Assembly (NCBI GenBank): GCA_016709875.1
Contig: JADJLZ010000011.1
Span: 222,254 to 286,253, forward strand
Source of the DNA: Planctomycetota bacterium
GTDB lineage: Bacteria; Planctomycetota; UBA1135; GCA-002686595
Direction of reading: 5' to 3'
DNA length: 64,000 nt
The notes under the pieces are model-generated. The model searched no databases. It saw only the letters and a list, made by a program, of their open reading frames with translations, and was not told the DNA's origin. The first letter of the stretch is position 1; every line of letters begins with the position of its first letter. Positions 37,132-47,954 of this stretch are shown piece by piece. The position numbers and the translations under genes were made by a program.

Positions 37132-38313
37132 GTGCGCCGCAGCGCGACTCTGCTCACGATGCTCGGCATCGGCGCCACCGTCGCGATCGTCGCCGGCATC
37201 GTCGCCCTGCAGCAGGGCTTCAAGTCCATGTTCGAGGATGGCGGCCGCGACGATGTCGCCGTCTTCCTGCGTCCGGGTGCCACCAACGAGGGCGACAGCC
37301 AGTTCAGCTACGACCGCGGGTTGAAGCTGATCAAGTCGATGCCCGAGATCGCGCTCGGCCCCAACGGCCCGATCGCCTCGATGGAGGCCTACCTCGCGGT
37401 GCTGCTCGCGCCCGTGCGCGGTGGCCTGACGAACGTCCCGCTGCGCGGCGTGCAGCCGATGAGCTTCGAGATCCGCAAGGACGAGTTGAAGATCGTCGCG
37501 GGCCGCAACTTCACGCCCGGCCACGACGAGCTGATCGTCGGCTCACGCCTCGTCGGTCGCATCGAGAACTGCCGCATCGGAGACGTGATCACGCTCAACA
37601 AGACGCCCTTCACGGTGGTCGGCACCTTCGAGCACCCCGGGCAGTTCGGCGGCGAGATTTGGGGCGACCTCGATCGCTTGATGACCGCGATGGGTCGCTA
37701 CGGGCCCAACCGCGTGATCGCCAAGCTCCAGCCCGGAACCGAACTGGGCGCGCCGGATCCGAGGGAGGCCATGTTCAGCGACGATCCGCCGCAGCCCAAG
37801 GAGGGTTCGATCGCCGCGCGCCTGCTCGAGGACACCGACGTGCCGGCCAAGGTCTACACCGAGAAGCAGTTCCTGGCTTCGCAGACGGTGATGCTCACGT
37901 TCATGCTCGGCGGGATGAGCCTCATCCTGGCGCTGATCATGGGCACCGCAGCGGTCTTCACCGCGACGAACACGATGCTCTCGGCGATCGCGTCGCGCAC
38001 GCACGAGATCGGCATCCTGCTCGCGCTCGGCTTCCGGCCGATCCCGATCTTCCTCTCGTTCCTGTTCGAGTCGCTCGTGCTCGGACTGCTCGGCGGGCTC
38101 GTCGGCTGCGTGTTGACGCTGCCGTTCAACGGGCTGCAGGCGGGCACGATGAACTTCCAGACCTTCACCGAGATGGCCTTCGCCTTCAAGGTGACCCCGG
38201 CGGTGCTCGTCGTCGCGGTCTCGTTCTCGATCGTGCTCGGCCTGGTGGGCGGGGCCTGGCCCGCGTTCCGCGCAGCGCGCATGAGCCCGACGGAAGCGAT
38301 GCGCCGCGGGTAA
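37132..38313 (+). CDS. FtsX/MacB-like ABC permease 2
   Basis: At least 393 residues from GTG 37132, but the first strand LSYSLRSLFVRRSATLLTML extends back to about 37105, so the true start is probably at about 37090, hidden by an indel near the end of permease 1. A MacB-type periplasmic core lies between transmembrane segments: SFEIRKDELKIVAGRNFTPG, ELIVGSRLVGRIENCRIGDV, EIWGDLDRLMTAMGRYGPNR. The C-terminal bundle has MSLILALIMGTAAVFTATNT, ASRTHEIGILLALGFRP, FLFESLVLGLLGGLVGCVLT and AFRAARMSPTEAMRRG. Two permeases next to one ATPase suggest a heteromeric MacB-like exporter. Confidence 0.85.
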   Translation: MRRSATLLTMLGIGATVAIVAGIVALQQGFKSMFEDGGRDDVAVFLRPGATNEGDSQFSYDRGLKLIKSMPEIALGPNGPIASMEAYLAVLLAPVRGGLTNVPLRGVQPMSFEIRKDELKIVAGRNFTPGHDELIVGSRLVGRIENCRIGDVITLNKTPFTVVGTFEHPGQFGGEIWGDLDRLMTAMGRYGPNRVIAKLQPGTELGAPDPREAMFSDDPPQPKEGSIAARLLEDTDVPAKVYTEKQFLASQTVMLTFMLGGMSLILALIMGTAAVFTATNTMLSAIASRTHEIGILLALGFRPIPIFLSFLFESLVLGLLGGLVGCVLTLPFNGLQAGTMNFQTFTEMAFAFKVTPAVLVVAVSFSIVLGLVGGAWPAFRAARMSPTEAMRRG

Positions 38314-38350
38314 GGGATATCGCACTCCATCGCGGGTCCGGGCTCTCCCT

Positions 38351-38358
38351 GCTATCGT
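38351..38358 (+). promoter_or_regulatory. -10-like box before TolC-family gene
   Basis: GCTATCGT ends 8 nt before a TTG at 38367 that opens a signal-peptide sequence. It suggests a second promoter inside the export operon and a leaderless transcript. Confidence 0.4.
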
Positions 38359-38366
38359 TCGGGCGC

Positions 38367-39917
38367 TTGCCCGACTTCCCGAAAGCCGTTTTCGCACTGC
38401 TCTGTCTGTGCGCCTGTGCAGCGACGCACTACGAGCGCGAGGCCGACCGCGAAGTCGGAACTCTGCTCGCCGAGCGCACCGAGCACACGCTCGGGAATCG
38501 CGAACAGACCGCCGCGCACCCGCGCGAGGCCGCCGCTTCGGCGCCGGCGCCGCGCGCGCAGGGCCCGGGCGCACAGCGCGTGCTCTCGCTGCACGACGCG
38601 CTCGAGACGGCCTTCGTCTCGAACCGCGACCACATCGCGCAGAAGGACTCGCTCTACCAGACCGCGCCTCTGACCGGTGTGCGCTTCTCCTATTTCTCCG
38701 CAGGTATCGGCGGCTCTCACCTATATCTTCGCCGGCGGCAACAGCACGAGCGAGACGCACGGCGCGGGCGTGAATGGCGAGCTCTCGCAGGTGCTGCCCT
38801 GGGGCGGCAAGGCCGCGCTGGTCGCCTCGAGCGGCTTCGACGGCGGGCCCGACAACAACTTCAGCTCCAGCCTCGGCCTCGCTCACGCAGCCGCTCCTGC
38901 GCGGCGCGGGCCACGAGGTCGCCTGGGAGTCGCTGCTGCAGGCCGAGCGCAGCGTGGTGTACGCGATTCGCGACTTCGAACTCGGGCGCGAGAGCCTCTC
39001 GATCGACGTCGCTTCGCGCTTCTACGACCTCGTGCAGCAGAAGCAGGCGCTCGAGAACCAGCGCCGCAACCTCGAGAGCCAGATCTTCGGGCGCAAGCAG
39101 GCTGATGCGCTCTTCAGCGTCGGCCGCGTGGCCGAACTCGAAGTGCTGCGCGCGAAACGCAGCGAGCTGACCTCGCAGAACAGCCTGATCGAGGCCGAGG
39201 AGGGGCTCGAACTCGCGCTGGACCGCTTCCGCATCTTCCTGGGCCTGCCCGAGGGCGTCGCGGTCGACGTGCACGACGAGGAGCCGGCTTTCGTCGAGGT
39301 GAACTACGACGTGAACTCGGCGGTCGAGGTCGCGCTCGCGAACCGCCTGGACTGGATCAACCGCGAGGAGCAGCTCGAGGACGCGCGCCGCGGCGTGCGC
39401 ATCGCGCGCAACGACCTCTTGCCCGACCTCGCGCTGGATCTGGGCTACGGCCGCAACGGCGCGGGCGATCCGAGCTTCACGCAGCAGGGCCTCGAGCAGG
39501 GACAGCTACCACGCGGGCTTTCTGCTCTCGATCCCGCTGCAGCAGCTCCAGGAGCGCAACTCCTACCGCTCGGCCCAGCTCGGGCTCGCGGCCGCCTTGC
39601 GCTCGGTCGAGGAATACAAGGACAACCTGGTCGTCTCCGTGCGCGGGACCTTCCGCGAGCTGGCGCGGCGCAAGCAGAGCCTCGAGATCCAGACGGAGCT
39701 GATCGCGGACCAGAATCGCAACGTGAAGATCGCGCAGCTGCGCTTCGAGCAGGGCAACTTCTCCAACCGCGACGTGGTCGAGGCGCAGCAGGCGCTGCTC
39801 GACGCGCAGAACTCGCTCATCCGCGAAAAGGTCGCCTACGAGATCGCGCGCCTGGGCCTCCTGAAGGATCTCGGGATCCTCTTGTTCATCGACGAGAAAG
39901 GCATGTGGAAGGAATGA
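38367..39917 (+). CDS. TolC-family outer membrane efflux protein (frameshifted)
   Basis: The TTG at 38367 is chosen because it begins a lipoprotein-like signal (DFPKAVFALLCLCAC). The protein follows the OEP family: VLSLHDALETAFVSNRDHIA, then after a change near 38690 AALTYIFAGGNSTS, near 38885 LTQPLLRGAGHEVAWESLLQ, VASRFYDLVQQKQALENQRR, ALFSVGRVAELEVLRAKRSE, LDWINREEQLEDARRGVRIA; after a change near 39515 GFLLSIPLQQLQERNSYRSA, LRFEQGNFSNRDVVEAQQAL. The coiled-coil periodicity of both halves is clear. The stop overlaps the next start (ATGA, 39914-39917). It would form the outer-membrane duct for one or both ABC exporters around it. Confidence 0.83.
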
Positions 39918-41427
39918 AGAGCACGTTGGTGATCCTGGCGCTCGCCGCGCTCGCGCTGCTCGGCTTCAAGCTGTTCGGGGGCGCGGGGACCGGCGCGGGT
40001 GGCGTCGCCATCGCCGCCGAGGCGACCGCGCCCGCGCGCAGCGGCCCGCTCGTCATCGCGATCCGCGAGACCGGCTATTTGAAGGCCAAGAACTCGGTCA
40101 GCCTGCGCCCGCAGTTCCAGGGCGGCGCGGAGATCACCACGCTCGTCAAGGAAGGCAAATCGGTCGAGAAGGACGAGCTGCTGGTCGAGTTCGACAAGAC
40201 GGCGCTGCAGACGCAGTACGACGACAAGACCAACCTGCTGCGCCAGTTCCGCACCGAGCTCTCCGCCGCGCAGGCCGAGCAGGCGATCCAGCAGCGCGAC
40301 AGCGCCGCCGCGATCGAGAAGGCGCAGTTCGACCTGGAGGTCGCGCGCATGAAGCTCGAGCTGTACGAGAAAGGCGAGTCGCCCAACGAGTCGCGCAAGA
40401 AGCACCTGGCAGCCGAGAAGGCGCACTCCGAGCTCGAGCGCGCGCGCGAACGCTTCGACAAGGTGCCCGAGCTGCGCGAGCAGGGCTTTCTGACCAAGAT
40501 CCAGGAGGAGGAGGAGCGCATCGCGCTGCGCGAGAAGGAGATCGAAGTCGAGAACGCCGACAAGGACCTCGAGCTGTACGAGAACTACACGGTTCCGATG
40601 GGACTCGCCGAGCACAAGAACGCGGTCAAGGACGCCGAGCGCGTGCTCACCAACGCGCAGGCGCACGAGGAGATCAACCTCAAGGAGAAGGAGGGCCGCA
40701 TCGCCGAGACCGAGGGCAAGGTGCGCTCGATGGAGGCGCAGCTCGTGCAGCTGGAGAAGAACCTCGGCTACATGACGATCAAGGCGCCGCGCGCGGGTCT
40801 GGTCTACTACGGCGACCCGGGCGAGCCCTGGATGCACGACCAGGTCAAGGTCGGCACCCGCTTCAATCAGGGCAACACGATCATCACGCTGCCCGACCTG
40901 CGCGAGATGCAGGTGCTGATCCAGGTGCACGAGGCCGAGATCGACTCGGTCAAGCTCGACCAGCCGGTGCTCGTGACGCTCGAGTCGATCAAGGACCGCA
41001 CCTTCCCGGCCAAGGTCACGCGCATCGGCGCGGTGGCGAATTCGAACTGGGGCAACCCCGAGAACAAGACCTTCGAGATCGAGATCACCATGGATCCGAT
41101 CGAGAGCGAGCTGCGCGCGGGCACCACGGCCAAGGCCGAGATCCAGGTCGAGACCGTCCCCGACGCGTTGCAGGTCCCGATCCAGTCGGTCTTCGGCGAG
41201 GGCGACGCGCACTACGCGTTCGTCGCACGCGAACTCGGCTGCGAGAAGCGCGCGGTGAAGATCGGGAAGTGCAACAACCACTACGTGCAGGTGCTCGAGG
41301 GCCTGGCCGAGAACGAGCGCGTGCTGCTCTACGATCCGCGCACGGATGGCACCAAGGCCGGCGCTGACGAGCATGCGCCCAGCGCCTCGCAACCCGATCC
41401 TCCCACGAGCGCACAGGTCCACCAGCC

Positions 41428-41431
<4 letters not shown>
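39914..41431 (+). CDS. HlyD/MacA-type periplasmic adaptor 2
   Basis: 505 residues, intact. N-terminal transmembrane segment (TLVILALAALALLGFKLFGG). Adaptor architecture: lipoyl half (ARSGPLVIAIRETGYLKAKN, VEKDELLVEFDKTALQTQYD), an unusually long charged coiled hairpin from about residue 105 to 285 rich in Glu/Lys (REQGFLTKIQEEEERIALRE), return strand (LGYMTIKAPRAGLVYYGDPG), barrel (VLIQVHEAEIDSVKLDQPVL) and membrane-proximal domain (VPDALQVPIQSVFGEGDAHY). The last residues include a His/Asp-containing GADEHAPSA tail. The start overlaps the TolC stop, and the ABC gene start overlaps this stop (TTGA at 41428), so TolC, adaptor, ATPase and permease are coupled. Confidence 0.87.
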
Positions 41432-42127
<696 letters not shown>

Positions 42128-42131
<4 letters not shown>

Positions 42132-43411
42132 GACTCGAGGCCTTCGGGGAGGTCCTGCGCCTGGGCCTGGTGAACCTGCTGCGCAACAAGCTGCGCACCT
42201 TCCTGACCATGCTCGGGATGATCTTCGGCGTCGGCTCGGTGATCGCGATGCTCTCGGTCGGCGCGGGCGCGCGGCGCGAGATCCTGGCGCGCATCCAGAA
42301 ACTGGGGATCAACAACATCATCGTGCACTCGATCAAGCCGCCCGAGGAGACCAAGACCGACACGCAGGAGGAGAACCGCTGGTTCGCGAAGTACGGTTTG
42401 CTCTTCGAGGACCGCGAGCTGCTCGAGGCGACCTGCCCATCGGTCGACCGCGTGCTCCCGATCAACCTGGTCAAGCAGCCCGTCTGGCTCGGCAGCCGAC
42501 GCGTCAACGCGGCGGTGATGGGCGTGCTGCCCGAGCACCTCTCGATGTTCCACCTCGCGGTCGCGCGCGGCCGAGTGTTCAACGAAGTCGACGCACAGGA
42601 GCGCAAACAGGTCTGTGTCGTGCGCCGCGGCCTGGTGGAGGACCTGCAGCTGCTCGACGACCCGGTCGGGATGCAGGTGCACCTGGGGAACGAGTCCTAC
42701 GAGATCATCGGAGTCCTGGCCGACGCGCGCTTCCGCTCGCACACGCGCGAGGCGCTGGCGATCGACGAGCACGCGCAGGACGTGTACATCCCGTACACGA
42801 CCTCGATGCGCAATTTCGGCACGATGACCTACATCCAGCGCGCCGGAACACAGGAGATGTCCTCGGTCGAACTCGACGAGATGATCGTGGTCGCCAAGGA
42901 GACCTCGCTCGTGCGCACCACCGCGCGCATGATCGAGGCGGTGCTGCGCCACAACCACAAGAAGAAGGACTACGAGATCGTCGTGCCGCTGCTGCAGCTC
43001 GAGCAGCAGGAGCAGATCCAGTCGGTCTTCAACGCCGTGATGATCGTCATCGCCGCGATCTCGCTCGTCGTGGGCGGCATCGGCATCGCGAACATCATGC
43101 TGGCGACGATCACCGAGCGCACACGCGAGATCGGCATCCGGCGCGCGATGGGCGCGCGGCGCAACGACATCCTGCTGCAGTTCCTGACCGAGACGGCCGC
43201 GATCGGCGTGGTGGGCGGGCTGTTCGGCTGCCTGTTCGGCTTCGTCGCGGTGCGCGCGGTCGTGGCCTTCACGGGCTGGCAGGCGCTGACCGAGCCCTAC
43301 TACGTGCTGCTCGCGCTCTCGATCTCGTGCCTGGTGGCGATCGCGGCGGGCATCTATCCCGCGCGGCGCGCGGCGCGCATGGACCCGATCGGCGCGCTGC
43401 GCTACCAGTAG
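42128..43411 (+). CDS. MacB-like ABC permease 3
   Basis: 427 residues, intact; ATGA overlap with the ATPase. First transmembrane segment LRTFLTMLGMIFGVGSVIAM, MacB periplasmic core (EILARIQKLGINNIIVHSIK, RVLPINLVKQPVWLGSRRVN, VLPEHLSMFHLAVARGRVFN), then the FtsX bundle VMIVIAAISLVVGGIGIANI, TREIGIRRAMGARRNDILLQ, FLTETAAIGVVGGLFGCLFG and ISCLVAIAAGIYPARRAARM. With the adaptor and ATPase before it this forms a standard MacAB unit. The gene ends 7 nt before the stop of the convergent DUF255 gene. Confidence 0.9.
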
Positions 43412-43418
43412 CGGTGCA

Positions 43419-45169
43419 CTAGTTGCCGCGTTCGACGCGCGTCATCAGCGCCGGGAGACGCACCGGATCGCCGGTGTCGGCGTAGCTCTCGCGGCCGCGC
43501 TGCACGTAGGCGTGCGCGGGCTCGCTCGCGGGCCGTGCGGGCAAGTGAAAGCGCTCGAGCAGCTCGCGGTCGCGCTCGGGGTCGACGATCTGCACGATGC
43601 GGCTGGCGACGTAGGGCCGTCGCGCGCTCTGCGCGAGCGCGATCGTGTCGCGCGCCCCGCGAGGGCCGACGATGGTCACGTGCACCGGCTCGTGGATCAG
43701 GAGATCGACTGCGCGCGCGTAGCCCGCAGTGAAGTGCCCGAAGCGTTTGTAGTCGCCGGCGAAGGACTCGAGCGTCTCGCGCGCCGTGTCGGCGTAGTCG
43801 TGCACGCCGCACAGGTGCGAGAGACGCAGCAGCGCCTCGGCCATGATCGAGTTCTCGAGGATCGAGCGGTTGCGCTTGCGCAGCCCGCCGTGCGCCGAGG
43901 GATCGTAGAGCGTGTCGTAGAAACCGCCGCCCGGGCTCGAGAGGTTCTCGATCGCGAGATCGGCGAGGCGCCGCGCAGGCACGAGACGCGTCGAGTCGCC
44001 CGTGTACGAATAGGCGTCGAGCAGCGCGCGCAGCGTACAGGCCTGGTCGGAGAGCAGCCCGGCGAGATGGTAGGTGCCATCCCAGTAGTGGTACATGCCG
44101 CGCGAGTCGTCGTAGAGCTCCTCGAGCAGGAAGGCGAGCACGCTCTCGGCGCTCCTCGCGTGCGCCTCGTCCTCGAGCACCGCCGCCGCCTTGAAGAGCG
44201 TCGAGACGGCCTGCGCGTTCCAGTTGGTGAAGATCGTCGAGTCGCAGGCCGGCGCGCCGTGCGCGCGGCGCTGGCTCAGCATCGGCAGGTGCGCGTAGGC
44301 CGGATCCGCATCCTGGCTGCCGCGGAACGCGTGCAACTCGCGGTCCCAGAGCGTCGTCTGCATCCAGGAGAGGATGCCCTCGGCCGTGCGCTTGAAGCTC
44401 TCGTCGCCGAAGGCCTGCCAGCCCTCGAGGTAGGCGAAGAGCCGCTGCACGTTCGAGTCGAGCATCTTCTCGTGGTTGGGCACGCTCCAGTCGGGCCGCG
44501 TCGCGTAGCGGTAGAAGCCGCCCTCGACGTGGTCGTGGATCTCGCCTTCCTGCATGCAGCGCAGCGTGCGCAGCACGAGCTGCAGCATCGCCGCGTCGCC
44601 CGTCTGCGACCAGCGGATCAGCGCGAAGTCGAGCGCCTCGGTCTGCGGGAACTTGTGCTCGCGGCCCCAGCCGCCGTAGGTCGGGTCGGCCGTCTCGAGG
44701 ATCGTGTGCGCGACGTGCTCGACGATCTCCAGCGAGAGTCGCGGCGCGCCCTTCGCGGGCGGGGGCGCCTCGGCCGCCTGCTCGGCCTCGACCTCGGCGA
44801 TGCGCGCGCGCGGATCGTGTCGCGGTGGCGCGTGTAGAAATCCGCGACGAGCTCGGCGCGCGCGAGCAGCGGCCCGGCGTCGAGATAGGTGTCGGAGGCG
44901 AGCGCCTCGCCGGCGTCATCGAGCCAGGCGAGCGTGGGCCAGCCGCCCTTGGAGTAGCGCGCGTCGATGTCCGGGCGGCGGTCCTTGTCGACCCGGATGC
45001 ACACGAAGCGCTCGGCCAGCACGCGCTCGACGCGCTCGTCGGCCAGCACGGCCTGCTCGAGCTCGCGGCTGAAGCGGCACCAGCTCGCCTTGACGAAGAG
45101 CAATACGGGGCGCTGCTCCGCGCGTGCGCGTTCGAAGGCTTCATCCGACCACTCGAGCCACTCCAGCAC
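43419..45169 (-). CDS. DUF255 thioredoxin-like / YyaL-type protein (one frameshift)
   Basis: Start GTG 45169 (reading LEWLEWSDEAFERARAEQRP), stop at 43419. The N-terminal thioredoxin-like domain has VLLFVKASWCRFSRELEQAV, RVDKDRRPDIDARYSKGGWP, TLAWLDDAGEALASDTYLDA; where the usual YyaL form has a Cys-containing pair or HWC, only one Cys (KASWC) is seen. A frame change near 44810, in a GC-alternating run, joins it with the alpha/alpha-barrel part: DPTYGGWGREHKFP, DHVEGGFYRYATRPDWSVPN, EKMLDSNVQRLFAYLEGWQA, CDSTIFTNWNAQAVSTLFKA, SPGGGFYDTLYDPSAHGGL, ending LPALMTRVERGN. Eukaryote relatives include spermatogenesis protein 20; the biochemical role is unknown. Confidence 0.83.
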
Positions 45170-45175
45170 GGCCGG

Positions 45176-45181
45176 AGGATA
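45176..45181 (-). promoter_or_regulatory. -10-like box, DUF255 gene
   Basis: Minus-strand TATCCT ends 6 nt before the GTG at 45169. Confidence 0.35.
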
Positions 45182-45202
45182 GGCCGCGGACGAGGCCGAA
45201 GT

Positions 45203-45655
45203 CTAGCGCGTGCTCGCGAGCGGGAACGGGCGCCGAAAACGCAGCACCAGGAATGCGAACAGCGGGGCGCAGGCGAGCTGCAGCCCGAGTGCGGATTCGC
45301 GCTGGATGCATCCGGCGACGAACGCGCCCGCGAAGAGCACGCGCACGGCCGAGAACCAGGCTTCGTCCTCGCCCATCCCGCCGGTCCAGGCCAGGCGGCG
45401 CAGGCTCTCGGCGAGCAGCAGCAGCGCGAGCGGGATCGAGAGCAGGGCGGAGGAGAGCAACGGCGCGCCGGAGGGTGTCAGTGCGAGCGCGTTCAGCGCG
45501 CAGGCGATCCAGGCGCCGGTCTGCGCCACGCGCAGCGAGATGCGCGCGTGTTGCCCCAGGCGCGAGTGCTCGATCCAGCGCAGCGAGAACGCGAGGCAGG
45601 CGCAAGCGGGCAGCGCGAGCTGCGGCGCGGGCAGGCACAGGGCGCAGACCGCGAT
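45203..45655 (-). CDS. multi-pass membrane protein, C-terminal part only
   Basis: The minus strand reads CPAPQLALPACACLAFSLRW, SLRVAQTGAWIACALNALAL, LSSALLSIPLALLLLAESLR, FSAVRVLFAGAFVAGCIQRE, LQLACAPLFAFLVLRFRRPF, that is, four or five hydrophobic segments, to the stop at 45203. Upstream, the frame is open but enters the hyper-GC block at 45656-46135 where no plausible membrane-protein sequence can be read, so the N-terminal half is missing or unreadable. No family can be named. Confidence 0.55.
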   Translation of the reverse strand: MAVCALCLPAPQLALPACACLAFSLRWIEHSRLGQHARISLRVAQTGAWIACALNALALTPSGAPLLSSALLSIPLALLLLAESLRRLAWTGGMGEDEAWFSAVRVLFAGAFVAGCIQRESALGLQLACAPLFAFLVLRFRRPFPLASTR

Positions 45656-46135
45656 CGGGCGGGCGGGGGCCCCGCGCGGCGCCCCGCCGCGCCGCGCGGG
45701 CGCGCGGGGGGGGCGCGCGCGCGGGCGCGGAAGCGGAGCACCGCGAGCGCGAGCACCGCAAAGCGGCGCGGACAGCGCCGCGACCGGGCAGCGAGAGACC
45801 AGCGGGGGCGCGACCAACCCGGGGCAGAAACGCGCGCGCGGGCCGCCCGCCGCCGCGCGCGGCCGGGGGGCGCAGCGCGGGCGCGGCGCCGGGGGCGCCG
45901 GCGGCGGGCGGGGGGGCCAGCAGCAGCGCCCGGCGGCGGGGCGCGCGGGGCGCGGCGGACGCGCCGCGCGCGCGCCCGGGCGGGGCGGGGGCGGGGCCGG
46001 CGCCGGGCGCGAGAACAGGCGGAGGCCCGGGCCCGCCGCGCGCGGGCGCGGGCGGCGGCCCGGGCGCGGCCCGCGGAAGCCCGCGCGCCCGCGCGGAGGG
46101 CGCCAGGCGAGGCGGGGGGCGGCCCGTCCACGAAA
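45656..46135. other. hyper-GC low-complexity block
   Basis: About 480 bases made almost entirely of G and C, with GCGCGC and GGGGGG runs and hardly any A or T. Translation in all frames gives only Ala/Arg/Gly/Pro. It lies where the 5' half of the membrane protein gene should be and before the RsfS stop. Likely a poorly resolved consensus across a difficult template, or a genuine GC repeat; no gene is called. Confidence 0.6.
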
Positions 46136-46166
46136 GAGCAGCGGCTCGCGCACGCCCTTCACCTCT

Positions 46167-46556
46167 CTACTCCGCCATCCTCGCCGCTGGCTGCTCGAGT
46201 TGCGCGAGTTGCACCGGCAGTCGGACGGATCCCACATCCAGCTGCGGGCACTGCGTGTACAACCCGTCGAGGTCGTAGTACTCGCGCGCCTCGGGCTGCA
46301 GCACGTGGATCACCACGTCGACGTAGTCGACGAGCACCCACCAGCCGAGATCGGTGCCCTCGGCCTTGCCGTGCTTCTCGCCCAGCGCCTTCAACTGCAC
46401 GTGGATCGCGTCGTAGATCGCCTTCACGTGCGGGCGCGAGTGCCCGGTGACGATCACGAAGTAGTCCGCCACGCGCAGGTGCTCGGAAACGTCGTAGACG
46501 CGGATGTCGGTGCCCTTCTTCTGCTCGGCGACCCAGGCGGCCACCGCAGCGATCAC
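46167..46556 (-). CDS. rsfS: ribosome silencing factor
   Basis: 129 residues from GTG 46556. RsfS/Iojap family: VAEQKKGTDIRVYDVSEHLR, VADYFVIVTGHSRPHVKAI, LKALGEKHGKAEGTDLGWWV, LVDYVDVVIHVLQPEAREYY, DLDGLYTQCPQLDV. It binds ribosomal protein L14 and blocks subunit joining under starvation. Homology continues to about 8 codons upstream (ERNAIEPK), where only an ATC or CTG could start; a GGAGAG ribosome-binding-like stretch sits at the right place for the ATC. So the true start may be a miscalled ATG at about 46571. Confidence 0.9.
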   Translation of the reverse strand: MIAAVAAWVAEQKKGTDIRVYDVSEHLRVADYFVIVTGHSRPHVKAIYDAIHVQLKALGEKHGKAEGTDLGWWVLVDYVDVVIHVLQPEAREYYDLDGLYTQCPQLDVGSVRLPVQLAQLEQPAARMAE

Positions 46557-46681
46557 TTTCGGTTCGATTGCGTTTCTCTCCAGATGGGGGATATTCGGCG
46601 TGGTCCGGCTGCGGCTCCTCTGCCGGAGCGCCTCGGACCTGCTCCGGATTCTAACCGCCCCGCGCCGGATCCGGGGCAGGC

Positions 46682-47335
46682 TCAGGCGCCCGGGGTGGCG
46701 GGCGGGGTGCTCCGGCGGCGGCGCACCGAGCGGATCCACACGAATCCGACCACCGCCACGACGACCGCGATCGCGACCCAGAGCATGAATTCGTGCACGC
46801 GGCGTTGCGCCTGGGCCTCGCCGAAGCGCTCGGTGACCCATTTCGCGGCGTAGATCGAGGTCGGGACCGAGATCAGGACCCCCACGGAATCCAGTACCAG
46901 GAAGCGCAGGAAGGACATCTTGAGCGTGCCCGCGATGAAGTAGCCGGGGATGCGCAGTCCGGGCAGGAAGCGGCAGGTGAAGATGGCCCAGTTGCCGTGC
47001 TCCGCGAAGCGCCGCTCGAAGCTCGCGAAGCGCTCGGGGTGCAGGATCTTCGAGACCCAGCGCAGTTTGAGGATCGAGAGGCCGTAGCGCTTGCCCAGCA
47101 CGAAAGGCAGCGAATCGCCGAGCAAAATCCCGCTCGTGCACACGAGCGACATGTGCAGGAAGCTGAGGTGGTTCTCCGGGTTCGCGAGCATGATGCCCGC
47201 GGGGATCAGCGCCGCCTCTTCGGGCAGCGGCGCCCCCAGACCGCAGAGCATCAGGACGATCCACGGCCCCAGGTAGGGGAGGCGTCCGAAGATCTCGATG
47301 ATGTCGATCGTGGCGAAGGCGACGGAAAGGAACAC
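46682..47335 (-). CDS. DedA/SNARE-associated family membrane protein
   Basis: 217 residues from GTG 47335. DedA family features: reentrant loop segment PLPEEAALIPAGIMLANP (Glu, Pro-rich), LLGDSLPFVLGKRYG, GNWAIFTCRFLPGLRIPGYF (conserved F-x-R-x(3)-G-x-R), IAGTLKMSFLRFLVLDSVGV and a C-terminal pair of membrane segments (MLWVAIAVVVAVVGFVWI). DedA proteins are thought to act in undecaprenyl phosphate or phospholipid flipping. Ends SVRRRRSTPPATPGA. A GCTAGCAT box lies 9 nt upstream of the start. Confidence 0.88.
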   Translation of the reverse strand: MFLSVAFATIDIIEIFGRLPYLGPWIVLMLCGLGAPLPEEAALIPAGIMLANPENHLSFLHMSLVCTSGILLGDSLPFVLGKRYGLSILKLRWVSKILHPERFASFERRFAEHGNWAIFTCRFLPGLRIPGYFIAGTLKMSFLRFLVLDSVGVLISVPTSIYAAKWVTERFGEAQAQRRVHEFMLWVAIAVVVAVVGFVWIRSVRRRRSTPPATPGA

Positions 47336-47344
47336 GCGCGGAGA

Positions 47345-47352
47345 ATGCTAGC
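47345..47352 (-). promoter_or_regulatory. -10-like box, DedA gene
   Basis: Minus-strand GCTAGCAT ends 9 nt before the GTG at 47335; leaderless transcript suggested. Confidence 0.45.
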
Positions 47353-47372
47353 GGTCCAGGGCCGTCCGGGCA

Positions 47373-47954
47373 CTAGCGATCGCGCATCGCGGCCTCGAGT
47401 CGGGCCGCCTGGCGCTGGCCGAGCGCGCGCGCGCGAGCGAAGGCCTGGATCGCGTGCTGCCGGAGGGCCTCCGCGCTCTCGGGCCAGGGCCGCTCCTCGT
47501 CGGGGATCTCGGCCCACATGGCGAAGACCCCGCCCTCGAAGACCAGGATCTCGCCCGGATCGGCGCTCTCCTTCTCCGCCCGCAGCAGCAGGTCGATCCC
47601 CGCGCGCGTCCAGCTCTCGCGCCGAGCGCGATCGGGCTCGCGCTCGGGCGAGGCGCGGTCGAAGAGCAGCCGGCTCGCGTAGCCGATCCAGGCCTGCGGG
47701 TCGGCGGGCGCGAGCTCGAGCGCGGCGTCCGCGCGCTCGCAGTACAGGCCGAAGTGGCCCGCGCGCAGCGCGAGATCGGCGCGCACCCACTGCGCGCTCG
47801 CCACGAGGCTCGCGAAGGGACCGACGAGGCGTTCGAGCACCGAGGGTCGCGCTGCGCCGCGCGGCTCCGCGCGCCAGGTGCCGAACACGATCGCGCCCGC
47901 GAGCGCGAAGCAGGCCAGGCCGAGCGCGCGCTCGAGCATGCGCGTGCGCCTCAT
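47373..47954 (-). CDS. membrane-anchored protein, possibly TPR-like
   Basis: 193 residues. N-terminal transmembrane segment (ALGLACFALAGAIVFGTW), then a helical periplasmic or cytoplasmic domain with tandem helix pairs (SAQWVRADLALRAGHFGLYC, RADAALELAPADPQAWIGYA, AEALRQHAIQAFARARALGQ) resembling TPR repeats. Its start overlaps the end of the permease gene upstream (ATG at 47952-47954; permease stop at 47951), so it is the third gene of the ABC unit. Confidence 0.65.
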   Translation of the reverse strand: MRRTRMLERALGLACFALAGAIVFGTWRAEPRGAARPSVLERLVGPFASLVASAQWVRADLALRAGHFGLYCERADAALELAPADPQAWIGYASRLLFDRASPEREPDRARRESWTRAGIDLLLRAEKESADPGEILVFEGGVFAMWAEIPDEERPWPESAEALRQHAIQAFARARALGQRQAARLEAAMRDR

